NCBI GenBank assembly: GCA_041687435.1
Contig: JAWLBX010000006.1
Location: 1 to 64,000, forward strand
Direction of reading: 5' to 3'
Source of the DNA: JACKII01 sp041687435
Lineage (GTDB): Bacteria; Pseudomonadota; Alphaproteobacteria; Bin95
DNA length: 64,000 nt
Shown here: positions 39,379 to 48,522 of the stretch, one piece after another
How positions within the stretch are numbered: the stretch's first letter is position 1
Layout of the letters: the number at the start of each line of letters is the position of its first letter
Translations under genes and position numbers: made by a program
Notes under the pieces: generated by a model
What the model saw: only the letters and a program-made list of their open reading frames with translations
What the model was told of the DNA's origin: nothing
The model's database searches: none

Positions 39379-40064
39379 AACGCTTCTACAAGCAAGCCAC
39401 AGCGGGCGAATACGAGGGCGGCTTTGCCGTACTGCTGGACGGGCGCCCCGTGCACACGCCGAGTCGCGCGCTGCTGCAATTGCCGACGGAATCCCTTGCC
39501 GCAGCCCTGGCCGAGGAATGGCAGGGCCAGACCGAGGAGATCATCCCCGCCTCTATGCCGCTAACCCAACTTGCCTCTACCGCGTTGGATCGGGTTGCGC
39601 CGCAGATCGGGGCTGTCGCGGCCGAGATCGCGAAATTCGCAGAGACCGACCTCCTATGTTATCGCGCTGACACGCCCAGCAGCTTGGTGCACGCGCAAAG
39701 CGACGCTTGGTCACCGCTGCTGGGCTGGATGGAGGAGACATTCGGCGCCCGGCTGGTTGTCACCAGCGGCATCCAGCCAATCCCGCAACCATCGGGCGCG
39801 ATCACGCTGATCCAAAATGCCGTCGCCAAATTCGATGCGTTTCCGCTGGCAGCCATCTCCAGCGCAACTGCGGTATCCGGTTCGGTGGTAATCGCGCTGG
39901 CCTTGGCGCATGGCCGGATCAGCGGCGACGAGGCCGCGAATGCCGCCCATATCGACGAAATGCACCAGATGGAACGCTGGGGCCGCGATGCGGAGGCGGA
40001 AGAGCTGCTTGCCAGGGCCCGGGCGGAACTCTGTGCCGCGGAACGTTTTCTGGCCTTGCTCTAA
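39375..40064 (+). CDS. ATP12-family F1-ATPase assembly chaperone
   Basis: 229 residues. It begins with the conserved RFYKQATAGEYEGGFAVLLDGRPVHTP segment, split here by short substitutions, and carries DLLCYRADTP and WAPLL-like (WSPLLGW) motifs of the ATP12 family. ATP12 binds the F1 alpha subunit before assembly in mitochondria and many alphaproteobacteria. Its presence is one of the best lineage markers in this window. Last gene of the overlapping cluster. Confidence 0.93.
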   Translation: MKRFYKQATAGEYEGGFAVLLDGRPVHTPSRALLQLPTESLAAALAEEWQGQTEEIIPASMPLTQLASTALDRVAPQIGAVAAEIAKFAETDLLCYRADTPSSLVHAQSDAWSPLLGWMEETFGARLVVTSGIQPIPQPSGAITLIQNAVAKFDAFPLAAISSATAVSGSVVIALALAHGRISGDEAANAAHIDEMHQMERWGRDAEAEELLARARAELCAAERFLALL

Positions 40065-40187
40065 CCGGGGTTTCGGCTTATCCCGCCCCATCGAATTCGT
40101 GAAGCAACTGTGGCAAGTTCGCTTCTGTGCTGCCTTTTGGTAGCAGCCATGTAAAGCCCACCTGGGCCGCACGCCTTGGGAGTCCCA

Positions 40188-41720
40188 ATGCAAGATATCG
40201 TTAAAATGTTGGAAGAAAAGCGCGAACATGCCCGCATGGGTGGCGGTCAGCACCGCATCGACGCGCAACATGCCAAAGGCAAGCTGACGGCGCGCGAGCG
40301 TCTGGAGGTGATGCTGGACGAAGGGTCGTTCGAAGAATACGACATGTTCGTCGAGCATCGCTCTATTGATTTCGGCATGGCCGACCAGCGCATCCCCGGC
40401 GACGGCGTTATTACCGGGCATGGCACCATCAACGGCCGTCTGGTGTTCGTCTATTCCCAGGATTTTACCGTATTCGGCGGCTCGCTCTCCGAAGCCCACG
40501 CCGAAAAGATCTGCAAGATCATGGATCAGGCGATGAAGGTGGGCGCACCGGTCATCGGCCTGAACGATTCCGGCGGTGCCCGCATTCAGGAAGGCGTCGC
40601 ATCGCTGGGCGGTTATGCGGAGGTGTTCCAGCGGAATGTACTCGCCTCTGGCGTGATCCCCCAACTCTCGGTCATTATGGGCCCGTGCGCCGGCGGCGCC
40701 GTCTATTCACCAGCCATGACAGACTTTATCTTCATGGTGAAGGACACGTCCTACATGTTCGTCACCGGTCCGGACGTAGTGCGGACGGTGACGCATGAGA
40801 ATGTCACGCAGGAGGAGTTGGGCGGCGCCCGCACGCACTCCACCCGCTCCGGCGTGGCCGATATGGCGTTCGAGAACGATATCGACGCGCTGTTGCAGGT
40901 GCGCCGATTCGTCGATTTCCTCCCCACCTCGAACCGCGAGAAGCCGCCGAGCCGCCCAACCGCCGATCCGGTGGACCGCCCGGAGTTCTCTCTCGACAGC
41001 TTGGTGCCAGAAAACCCGAATAAGCCCTATGATATCAAGGAACTGATTCACAAGGTCGTGGACGAAGGCGATTTTTTCGAGGTCCAGCCGGAATATGCTG
41101 GTAACATCGTCATCGGATTCGGCCGCATGAATGGCTCCACCGTAGGCTTTGTCGCCAATCAGCCGACCGTCCTTGCCGGATGCCTGGACATCGATTCCAG
41201 CCGCAAGGGAGCCCGCTTCGTCCGTTTCTGCGACGCCTTCAACATTCCGATTGTCACCTTCGTCGACGTACCCGGCTTCCTGCCCGGCACCGCACAGGAA
41301 TTCGGCGGCATCATCAAACATGGTGCCAAGCTGCTCTACGCCTATGCTGAGGCGACTGTGCCGAAGGTCACGGTCATCACGCGCAAGGCCTATGGCGGCG
41401 CCTACGACGTAATGGCGTCCAAGCATCTGCGCGGTGATGTGAACTATGCTTGGCCGCAGGCCGAAATTGCGGTGATGGGCGCCAAGGGCGCGGTGGAAAT
41501 TATCTTCCGCGGCGACCTGGGCAACCCGGAAAAGATCGAGGCGCGCACGCAGGAATACGCGGAGAAGTTCGCCAACCCGTTCGTCGCCTCCAGTCGTGGC
41601 TATATTGATGACGTGATCCGGCCGCACAACACACGGCGCCGCCTGATCAAGGCACTGGGCATGCTGCGCAACAAGCAGCTCCAGAATCCGTGGAAAAAAC
41701 ACGGCAACATTCCGCTGTAA
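40188..41720 (+). CDS. pccB: Propionyl-CoA carboxylase beta subunit
   Basis: 510 residues from ATG 40188, with GGGAG 5 nt upstream. This is the carboxyltransferase subunit. Conserved features are GKLTARERLEVMLDEGSFEEYD, the oxyanion-hole GGARIQEGVASLGGYAEVF region, a GPCAGGAVYSPA segment, and the C-terminal AYGGAYDVMASKH. It transfers the carboxyl from biotin to propionyl-CoA, giving methylmalonyl-CoA. The partner pccA starts 14 nt downstream. Confidence 0.95.
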   Translation: MQDIVKMLEEKREHARMGGGQHRIDAQHAKGKLTARERLEVMLDEGSFEEYDMFVEHRSIDFGMADQRIPGDGVITGHGTINGRLVFVYSQDFTVFGGSLSEAHAEKICKIMDQAMKVGAPVIGLNDSGGARIQEGVASLGGYAEVFQRNVLASGVIPQLSVIMGPCAGGAVYSPAMTDFIFMVKDTSYMFVTGPDVVRTVTHENVTQEELGGARTHSTRSGVADMAFENDIDALLQVRRFVDFLPTSNREKPPSRPTADPVDRPEFSLDSLVPENPNKPYDIKELIHKVVDEGDFFEVQPEYAGNIVIGFGRMNGSTVGFVANQPTVLAGCLDIDSSRKGARFVRFCDAFNIPIVTFVDVPGFLPGTAQEFGGIIKHGAKLLYAYAEATVPKVTVITRKAYGGAYDVMASKHLRGDVNYAWPQAEIAVMGAKGAVEIIFRGDLGNPEKIEARTQEYAEKFANPFVASSRGYIDDVIRPHNTRRRLIKALGMLRNKQLQNPWKKHGNIPL

Positions 41721-41734
41721 GGTCAGGCGTACCC

Positions 41735-43723
41735 ATGTTTTCAAAGATCCTCATCGCCAACCGCGGCGAGATTGCTGTCCGCATCATCAAGACCGCGCGC
41801 CGGATGGGCGTTCAGACCGTTGTGGTCTACTCGGAGGCTGACAAAGGGTCGAAGGCGGTCGAAATGGCCGACGAGGCCATTGCCATTGGCGGCCCGACCG
41901 CGACTGAAAGCTATCTGGTGCAGGAGCGTATTCTGCAAGCTGCCAAAGACACCGGCGCCGAAGCGATTCACCCCGGTTTCGGCTTTCTTTCGGAAAACGC
42001 CAGTTTTGCCGAGGCAGTGGCGGAGGCCGGCCTTGTTTTCATCGGCCCAACCCCGCATGCGATCCGCGCGATGGGTGACAAGATCGAGTCGAAACGGCTT
42101 GCGGAGAAAGCCGGCGTCTCTATTGCGCCCGGCTTCGACGGCGCGCTCACCTCGGACGAGGATGCGCTGAAGGTCGCAAACGAGATCGGCTACCCGGTGA
42201 TGATCAAGGCATCCGCCGGTGGCGGCGGCAAGGGCATGCGCATCGCCTGGGACGATGCCGGCCTGAAAGAAGGTCTGGCCAGCGCCGCCAGCGAAGCCCG
42301 CTCCAGCTTCGGCGATGACCGGGTCTTTATCGAGAAATACATCCACCGTGGCCGGCACATCGAAATCCAGGTGCTGGGCGACAGCCACGGAAATGTCATC
42401 CATCTGGGCGAACGTGAGTGTTCGGTGCAGCGGCGGCACCAGAAAGTGCTGGAGGAGGCGCCGAGCCCGCTGGTCGATCCCGAAATGCGTGCACGCATGG
42501 GCGAGCAGGCGGTCGGTCTTGCCAAGGCGGTTGGTTACCAGAGCGCCGGCACGGTGGAGTTCATCGTCAGCCAGGACAAGGAATTCTACTTCCTGGAGAT
42601 GAACACCCGCCTGCAGGTGGAACACCCGGTGACCGAGGAAATCACCGGCTTCGATCTGGTAGAGGAAATGCTTCGGGTCGCTGCGGGCGAGAAACTGCGC
42701 TGGCGTCAGGAAGACATCGCCATCAACGGCTGGGCCATTGAGGCGCGCCTTTATGCCGAAGATCCATCGCGCAACTTCCTGCCTTCCATCGGCCGCCTGC
42801 GCAGATATGTTGAGCCGCTGGGCATGGAAGGAGTGCGCGTCGATAGCGGCGTGCGTGAGGGCGACGAGATCTCCATGTTCTACGACCCGATGATTGCCAA
42901 ATTGATCGCACACGGCCGCGACCGGACCGAAGCCATTACTCGGCTGCAGCGGGCGCTGGATGCCTTCGTTGTCGACGGCATCGGCAACAACCTGGTGTTT
43001 CTGAACGCCGCGGTCGCAAACGACACTTTCCGCTCCGGCACGTTCTCCACCGCATTCATTGAGGAAGAATTTGCCGACGGCTATTTCGGGCACGAGCGCA
43101 CGGAGGCCGTGCTGCAAAACCTCGTGCCGATAGCCGCCATGGTGCACACGGTAGGCGCACTTCGCGACTCCTGCCTTAGTGGCCAGGTACCGGGCCAGAG
43201 CTGGCGCCCGTCGCGCGATTGGGTGGTCCGCATAGACCGCAAGGATTATCCGGTTTCAGCAACGCCGATCGACAATGGCTGCCGCATCGATTGGGCTGGC
43301 GCCAGCCTACGCGTCAACAGTGAATGGGCACCTGGCGACCGCGTCTTCAACGGCTATGTGGATGGCCGCCCTGTGACGGCCCAGGTGGTTGGCACAGGCG
43401 GAGGCGGGTATCGCATCAGCCATGCCGGCGCTGCGGTGGCGTTGCAGGTCCTGACTCCGCGCATGGCAGAGTTGGCCGACCTGATGCCGATCAAAGAGCC
43501 GCCGGATCTTTCCAAGCTGGTCATGTCGCCAATGCCCGGCCTGCTCCTGCGTGTCGTCGTCAAAGCAGGCGACGAAGTGCAAGAGGGTCAGGAAATCGCC
43601 GTTGTCGAGGCAATGAAGATGGAAAACATCTTGCGAGCCGAACGCCGCGGCGTAGTAAAATCCGTCAACGCTGCCCAGGGCGACAGCCTGACGGCCGATC
43701 AGATCATCGTCGAGTTCGAATAG
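41735..43723 (+). CDS. pccA: Propionyl-CoA carboxylase alpha subunit
   Basis: 662 residues from ATG 41735, with AAGG upstream. Biotin carboxylase domain (about 1-450) with ANRGEIAVRIIKTA, ATP-grasp SAGGGGKGMRIA and ECSVQRRHQK. A BT/linker domain follows, and a C-terminal biotin carrier domain has Lys628 in VVEAMKMENI. Together with PccB it forms the alpha6beta6 carboxylase. The pair is closed off by a strong terminator. Confidence 0.96.
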   Translation: MFSKILIANRGEIAVRIIKTARRMGVQTVVVYSEADKGSKAVEMADEAIAIGGPTATESYLVQERILQAAKDTGAEAIHPGFGFLSENASFAEAVAEAGLVFIGPTPHAIRAMGDKIESKRLAEKAGVSIAPGFDGALTSDEDALKVANEIGYPVMIKASAGGGGKGMRIAWDDAGLKEGLASAASEARSSFGDDRVFIEKYIHRGRHIEIQVLGDSHGNVIHLGERECSVQRRHQKVLEEAPSPLVDPEMRARMGEQAVGLAKAVGYQSAGTVEFIVSQDKEFYFLEMNTRLQVEHPVTEEITGFDLVEEMLRVAAGEKLRWRQEDIAINGWAIEARLYAEDPSRNFLPSIGRLRRYVEPLGMEGVRVDSGVREGDEISMFYDPMIAKLIAHGRDRTEAITRLQRALDAFVVDGIGNNLVFLNAAVANDTFRSGTFSTAFIEEEFADGYFGHERTEAVLQNLVPIAAMVHTVGALRDSCLSGQVPGQSWRPSRDWVVRIDRKDYPVSATPIDNGCRIDWAGASLRVNSEWAPGDRVFNGYVDGRPVTAQVVGTGGGGYRISHAGAAVALQVLTPRMAELADLMPIKEPPDLSKLVMSPMPGLLLRVVVKAGDEVQEGQEIAVVEAMKMENILRAERRGVVKSVNAAQGDSLTADQIIVEFE

Positions 43724-43729
43724 GCGCAC

Positions 43730-43764
43730 AAAAGCCGGGCTGCATCGATCGCCGCCCGGCTTTT
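43730..43764. terminator. Strong terminator after pccA
   Basis: AAAAGCCGGGC (43730-43740) pairs perfectly with GCCCGGCTTTT (43754-43764): 11-bp stem and 13-nt loop. A/T tracts on both sides let it serve the plus-strand pccA and the minus-strand cupin gene that ends at 43783. Confidence 0.85.
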
Positions 43765-43782
43765 GAGATCTCGAGCCTCGAT

Positions 43783-44196
43783 TCACGCAGGCGGATCGGT
43801 CGGCACCGTACCCATATCCGCGGGAATGGAAAGTTCCAGGATTTCCAGTTCGGACGCGGTGGCAGTCTCATTGTGGCGCATGCCGCCCGGGATGAACATG
43901 CTGTCACCCTCGTTCACACGCTTTTTCTGGCCATCCTCGAACTCCAGATCGACCCAGCCCTTCAGCACATAGATGAACTGGCCGTCGCAGGCATGATAAT
44001 GCCAGCCGGTCGGCTCGCTCAGCCCCTGACGGGTCTTCATGATCTGGGCACGCAATGCGCCGCCGGAACCTTCGGTCACTCCCAGGTCACGATACTCAAA
44101 AAATGAGCGGCGGCCCGGCACGCTTGGCGCGGTCTCCGGCGTGGCGTGAACCAGCTTCTGGCCATCAATAGGGCCGTTCATGACAGAATCGGGCAT
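43783..44196 (-). CDS. Cupin-domain protein
   Basis: 137 residues from ATG 44196, with GGAGG 8 nt upstream; the longer frame is rejected. A single cupin barrel with the first motif G-WHYHACDGQFIYVLKGW (His pair) and the second motif around PGGMRHNETA. Metal binding is likely. Function unknown. It lies between pccA and malonyl-CoA decarboxylase, on the decarboxylase strand, 97 nt past the decarboxylase stop... its own start precedes that gene's stop region, so it is downstream of the decarboxylase in the same direction. Confidence 0.85.
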   Translation of the reverse strand: MPDSVMNGPIDGQKLVHATPETAPSVPGRRSFFEYRDLGVTEGSGGALRAQIMKTRQGLSEPTGWHYHACDGQFIYVLKGWVDLEFEDGQKKRVNEGDSMFIPGGMRHNETATASELEILELSIPADMGTVPTDPPA

Positions 44197-44293
44197 TGGC
44201 GGATCCTCCGGTTGTTTGATGGCCGAAAGTCTAACACTGCGATGGCCATTGCGGCAATCGCAGTGCAACTGTCTCCAAACACGGCCAGAGTTT

Positions 44294-45730
44294 CTAACCG
44301 TTCACCGTTTTCCGGGACAGGTTCCGGATGGTGGAGGAGACCGCGATTGCCCCCTCCCCCTTGTAGGCTTCGTGATTGGTGTCGATCTCGTCCAGCTTGT
44401 AAACGTAGTTCATCATCATGCCCGCCGATTGGCGCATGCCACGACCCGAGCGGTCCGCCAGCCAATTCAGCCGTTCCATCCGGGCGCCGTTCGACAGGTG
44501 GAAATGCGCCACCGGGTCCAGCGCCCGCGTGCCATTGCGCTTGGCCGTATAGAGGTAGGTGGACGCCAGACGGGTCAACACGGGCTTCAGCGCCTCCGCC
44601 AGCGCATCGTCCTTTGCCCAATCGGTATGAACCAGCACCTGACGCAGCATCGTTTCGGCATCGACGCCGTCCGGCAAGGCTTCGGCCAATGCCTTGGCCT
44701 CGTCTTCCAACAGAACGGTATCGCCCAGCTTCTCAACCTCACGCTCGTACCAACGGCTGAAACCGGGGATGGGCGAAAGCGTTGCGAAGGTTTTGAGATT
44801 CTTGAACTCGTCGGACAGTGCCGCAACCACCCGCTTGATCAGGAAATCGCCAAAACTGATGCCATCCAGGCCACGCTGCGCGTTCGAGATAGAGTAGAAA
44901 ACCGCGGTATCGGCCATCTGCGGGTCCAACCGCGCCTGCTCCTCGTCCAGCAGTTCCTGCACATTGCCGGCCATCCCCGTCACCAGCGCGATTTCCACAA
45001 AGATCAGCGGTTCGTCCGGCATGCGCGGATGGAAGAAGGCATAGCATCGCCGATCCGAATCCAACCGGTTCTTCAGGTCATCCCAGCTTTGAATTTCATG
45101 CACGGCCTCATAGGCAATCAGTTTTTCCAGCAGGGATGCAGGCGCGTCCCAGGTGATCCGACGCATCTCCAGAAAGCCAACATCGAACCATGTGGTCAGC
45201 ATGCGCCGCATATCCTGGGAAAATTCCTCTAGCAGAGGCTCTTCCTTGGCCCAGGTCATCATTTCGGCGCGCAGGTCCACCAGGAATTTCACCCCCTCCG
45301 GCAGGCCGTTGAACTGGGTCAGAAGCCGCACCCGGGGCGGGCGCAACACGTCACGCAGGTTGACTTCCGCAGCGTGGCGGGCGCGCGGGTCGACGGCGTC
45401 GCGAACCGCATTCATCGCCACGTTCACCTCATCCGGATTGCTGCCGAACTTCTCCGCCAACAAAGTCAAGAAGCGATGGCGGCCTTCCGGGTTAAGCCGC
45501 ATATAGGCGCGGCCCAGATTGGCCGCTCGGGCGCGTGCGGTGACTTCGCCGCCCTTAGCTTCGAGGCAATCGCGCATCTGCTGGAGCAGTCGCTCGCGAT
45601 CGGCATCCGGCAAGTCCGGTTTCAGGTCGAGATTGCGCACCCCGCGGCGGGTTGCCAGTTCACGCACCGCGCGGCGCACCTGGTCGAGTGTGCGGTCAAA
45701 GAGGCTGGGTTGGACGGCAAGTTCGGCCAT
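44294..45730 (-). CDS. Malonyl-CoA decarboxylase
   Basis: 478 residues, near the family's usual length. A helical N-terminal tetramerisation domain (about 1-190) precedes the GNAT-like catalytic domain. Diagnostic segments are FFHPRMPDEPLIFVEIAL, VFYSISNAQRGLDGISFG with the catalytic-type Ser, and HFHLSNGARMERLNW with the His. It converts malonyl-CoA to acetyl-CoA. Near pccBA it may serve malonate or methylmalonate use, but no malonyl-CoA synthetase is present here. Confidence 0.95.
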   Translation of the reverse strand: MAELAVQPSLFDRTLDQVRRAVRELATRRGVRNLDLKPDLPDADRERLLQQMRDCLEAKGGEVTARARAANLGRAYMRLNPEGRHRFLTLLAEKFGSNPDEVNVAMNAVRDAVDPRARHAAEVNLRDVLRPPRVRLLTQFNGLPEGVKFLVDLRAEMMTWAKEEPLLEEFSQDMRRMLTTWFDVGFLEMRRITWDAPASLLEKLIAYEAVHEIQSWDDLKNRLDSDRRCYAFFHPRMPDEPLIFVEIALVTGMAGNVQELLDEEQARLDPQMADTAVFYSISNAQRGLDGISFGDFLIKRVVAALSDEFKNLKTFATLSPIPGFSRWYEREVEKLGDTVLLEDEAKALAEALPDGVDAETMLRQVLVHTDWAKDDALAEALKPVLTRLASTYLYTAKRNGTRALDPVAHFHLSNGARMERLNWLADRSGRGMRQSAGMMMNYVYKLDEIDTNHEAYKGEGAIAVSSTIRNLSRKTVNG

Positions 45731-45898
45731 CGCGCATATCCATCTAAAGGCAGTAGTCTCAATTCACCGGGTATCCGCCCGGCACATAATCCGGCCGGAT
45801 CATAACCGGGTCAGTTTACAATTCGAATACCACCATCGCGAACAAACCGTTAGCCGGCAATCGCCGCGCCTCCGTCATGAGGTCGCAGCCATAACGAA

Positions 45899-45933
45899 AA
45901 AGGGGAAGCCTCCAGACCAGAGGCTTCCCCTTT
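45899..45933 (-). terminator. Terminator downstream of the TRAP binding protein gene
   Basis: AAAGGGGAAGCCTC (45899-45912) pairs with GAGGCTTCCCCTTT (45920-45933): 14-bp perfect stem and 7-nt loop. On the minus strand it continues into TT, completing a T5 run. It lies 21 nt past the stop at 45954. Confidence 0.85.
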
Positions 45934-45953
45934 CATTCAAGGCTTGGCAGTTC

Positions 45954-47006
45954 CTATTTCAGATAGCCGCGCTCGCCCCAGGATTTGTGCGTTTCGCGGA
46001 AGTCAGAGTAGCTGTTCCAAACCTTGGCAAAGGTTTCATCTTTTGCCGCCTCTTCTTCAGCGACCTCCATCCAAAGCTTTTCAAGCTTGTCCAGGTCTTC
46101 GTCCGACCACCGGTGCACTTTGACGCCGTGTTCGTTTTCCATCCGATACATCGCGGCACCCTGACGGGCCTCGCCATCCACGAGCTCTTGCATCATGTTC
46201 GCATCGCAGACGATATCGACGACCTTTTTCTGGTAGTCGGAAAATTCGTTCCACGTGTCCATGTTGAAGATGATTTCACCCAGGCTCGTCGGCTGGTGCC
46301 AACCCGGCAGGTAGTAGTGCTTGGCGATCTGGTGGAAACCCAAAGTCTCGTCAATCGACGGCATGGAAAACTCGGTCGCGTCAATCGAACCCAGTTCAAG
46401 CGCCGGGTAAATATCGCCACCGGCCAACAGCTGGGTGGATACGCCTAGCTTTTCCATCACACGAGCGCCCAGACCGAAGAAGCGCATCTTGATGCCCCTC
46501 AAGTCCTCGACCTTCTCAACGGGTTTACGGAACCAACCGGAGGCTTCCGGCGGGATCGCGTTGCAGATCCGGCCCTTGATATTATACTTGGCAAGGATCT
46601 CATCATAAAGTTCATGCCCGCCGCCATAGAACACCCAGGCCGCATACTCGGAGAAACCGGGGCCGAATGGCACGGCAGTATAGAAGGCCAGCGCAGGTTC
46701 CTGCCCGACATGGTAGCCTGGCGTTCCATAAGCCATTTTCAGCGCGCCGGATGCGACCGGGTCCAGATACTGAATTGCCGGCACGAGTGCGTTCGGCTCA
46801 AAGAATTTAACGTTGAGCGAGCCGCCTGAAAACGTGGTCAGATTCTCGGCAATTCGGACGCCAGCCGGCCCCAGAATATCGGTCGTCGAGGTAAACGCCG
46901 AATGCATCTTCAGACGGAAGCGTTTGTCCTCCGCACTTGCTCCGGCAACAGCACCAAGCGCCATCGCCCCTACCAGTGCGCCTCCCAAAAGCGTTTTCAC
47001 CATCAT
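45954..47006 (-). CDS. TRAP transporter substrate-binding protein (DctP type)
   Basis: 350 residues from ATG 47006, which has GGAGG 9 nt upstream. The signal peptide (about 1-25, ending ASA) exports it to the periplasm. The mature protein has the DctP pattern: LKMHSAFT, GSLNVKFFEPNALVP, the DLRGIKMRFFGLGARVMEKLG segment with the carboxylate-binding Arg, and YPALELGSIDATEFSMP. It binds a carboxylate or related ligand. No DctQ or DctM gene is adjacent, so it is an orphan here. The fused permease at 7305 is normally paired with a different binding-protein family. Confidence 0.92.
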   Translation of the reverse strand: MMVKTLLGGALVGAMALGAVAGASAEDKRFRLKMHSAFTSTTDILGPAGVRIAENLTTFSGGSLNVKFFEPNALVPAIQYLDPVASGALKMAYGTPGYHVGQEPALAFYTAVPFGPGFSEYAAWVFYGGGHELYDEILAKYNIKGRICNAIPPEASGWFRKPVEKVEDLRGIKMRFFGLGARVMEKLGVSTQLLAGGDIYPALELGSIDATEFSMPSIDETLGFHQIAKHYYLPGWHQPTSLGEIIFNMDTWNEFSDYQKKVVDIVCDANMMQELVDGEARQGAAMYRMENEHGVKVHRWSDEDLDKLEKLWMEVAEEEAAKDETFAKVWNSYSDFRETHKSWGERGYLK

Positions 47007-47112
47007 GGGTAAAGTCCTCCAGTTCATGGCCTGTACAGCGGAACTTGATTGCCCCGTCTGACAAGCCCAGGGATGATGCCCCCCTAAACTCGACGCGGCA
47101 AGATACCGTGTG

Positions 47113-47520
47113 TCATTTTTTATCATGTAGGATGGGATATCCTTGCGCATCGGTATCCCGATCCAAGTAATTGACAATGCGATCCGGCGACTGATGGATA
47201 CCCAGCAGGCGCATGGTCCGGTCACCCACAGTACGGAAACTGTGCGCCTGGTTCGGAGGCAAGGCGATCATGTCCCCGGGTCTTAGCGCAATGATCCTGT
47301 CGGGCTCGTCAACCATCCAAGCCTCGGCCTCGCCATCGAGGATCAGCAGCATCTCCCAATAGGGGTGGGAATGGGGTGGCGCGACGTATCCCGGCTCCGA
47401 GACCTGAATACCGGTTCTTATCGGCGTATCGCCATCGGCGATCAGCGGGCGGTAGTGAGCAAGATCGCCAAAGCTGATATGCTCTGCGGTCTCGAGCCTT
47501 GCTACTTTCACAACGTCCAT
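47113..47520 (-). CDS. Cupin-domain protein
   Basis: 135 residues from ATG 47520, preceded by AAGGAGG. One cupin barrel: APPHSHPYWEMLLILDGEAE (motif 1 with His pair and Glu) and ALPPNQAHSFRTVG (motif 2 with His). Ligand unknown. It is followed on the same strand, after 106 nt, by the TRAP binding protein, so both may respond to the same substrate. Divergent from the LLM oxidoreductase at 47638. Confidence 0.87.
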   Translation of the reverse strand: MDVVKVARLETAEHISFGDLAHYRPLIADGDTPIRTGIQVSEPGYVAPPHSHPYWEMLLILDGEAEAWMVDEPDRIIALRPGDMIALPPNQAHSFRTVGDRTMRLLGIHQSPDRIVNYLDRDTDAQGYPILHDKK

Positions 47521-47549
47521 CGGCAATTTCCTCCTTGACCAATGCCCGC

Positions 47550-47598
47550 CCGTGAAGACTGCCTCTATGCTGGCAGAGTTTGCAACAGCGTTTCACGG
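47550..47598. promoter_or_regulatory. Nested inverted repeats in the divergent cupin/LLM promoter region
   Basis: CCGTGAA (47550-47556) is mirrored by TTCACGG (47592-47598), and between them CTGCC (47559-47563) faces GGCAG (47572-47576). The 117-nt gap must hold both promoters. These repeats could be operators, but that is only suggested by symmetry. Confidence 0.3.
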
Positions 47599-47637
47599 CG
47601 TTATTACCGCCCACAACCGCAACAGGAGGAGTTGCCC

Positions 47638-48505
47638 ATGCCACTTGGCGCCGTCTTTCCCGCACCGGATATTGTGGCGGACCCGTCCATGATCCGCGAT
47701 TACGCCCAGATGGTTGAGGGCCTGGGTTTCGATCATCTGCTGGTGTTCGATCATGTACTTGGCGCTGGCGTCGGGTCACGACCGGGCTGGAGCGGCCCCT
47801 ACGATCACACGCACAAGTTCCACGAGCCGATGGTGTTGATGGGGTTTCTTGCCGCCGCAACCCAGCGGCTGGAACTCGCCACCGGCATTGTGATCCTGCC
47901 GCAGCGCCAGACTGCGCTGGTTGCAAAACAGGCTGCAGAAGTAGATGTGCTATCCGGCGGACGCCTGCGCCTTGGCGTTGGCATCGGCTGGAATGCGGTG
48001 GAATATGAAGCGCTCGGTCAGGACTTCTCCAGCCGCAGCCGACGTCTTGCAGAGCAAATCAACGTCCTGCGCAAGCTGTGGACGGAGGGGTTGGTCACCT
48101 TTGAGGGCCGGGACCATTCCATCCGCGATGCCGGCATCAACCCCTTGCCGGTGCAACAGCCAATCCCGATCTGGGGCGGTGCCTTCCGCCCGGTGGCGAT
48201 CGAGCGGGTCTGCCGCTTGATGGACGGGTTCTTTCCCCGCATGCCACTTGACGGCAAGACCGAAGGCCGGATGGAGCGGGTTTGGAAGTATCTGGAGGAG
48301 TTCGGTCGCGACCGAGCCGGGTTCGGCATTGATGCGACGGTCTATTGCACCGGAACAAATGTCGACCGGTGGCTGAGAGACGCCGAGCGCTGGCAGGCCG
48401 CTCGGCGCGACACACCTCAGCATTCAGACCACCGGCCAGGGCTATGCAGACTGGCCGCAGCACCTAGCCGCGCTGCAGCGTTTCAAGGAAAGCTGGGGCG
48501 GCTGA
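47638..48505 (+). pseudogene. LLM-class flavin-dependent oxidoreductase with a one-base frameshift near its 3' end
   Basis: From ATG 47638 (AGGAGGA upstream) the frame encodes an LLM-class protein: LELATGIVILPQRQT, SGGRLRLGVGIGWNAVEY and QQPIPIWGGAFRP. The family pattern is lost after ...AERWQAA at 48402. Skipping one base (C at 48403) restores the typical end GATHLSIQTT...HLAALQRFKESWGG and a TGA at 48503-48505. Total restored length would be 288 residues, normal for the family. In the unshifted frame the reading runs on to 49728, antisense to the serine hydrolase gene, which is not credible coding. It may be a sequencing error or a recent mutation. Confidence 0.85.
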
Positions 48506-48522
48506 CGCCCCGGGAACCATCC

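Noticed and set aside
41741..43147. 468-codon minus-strand open frame opposite pccA
   Set aside because: Shadow of pccA.
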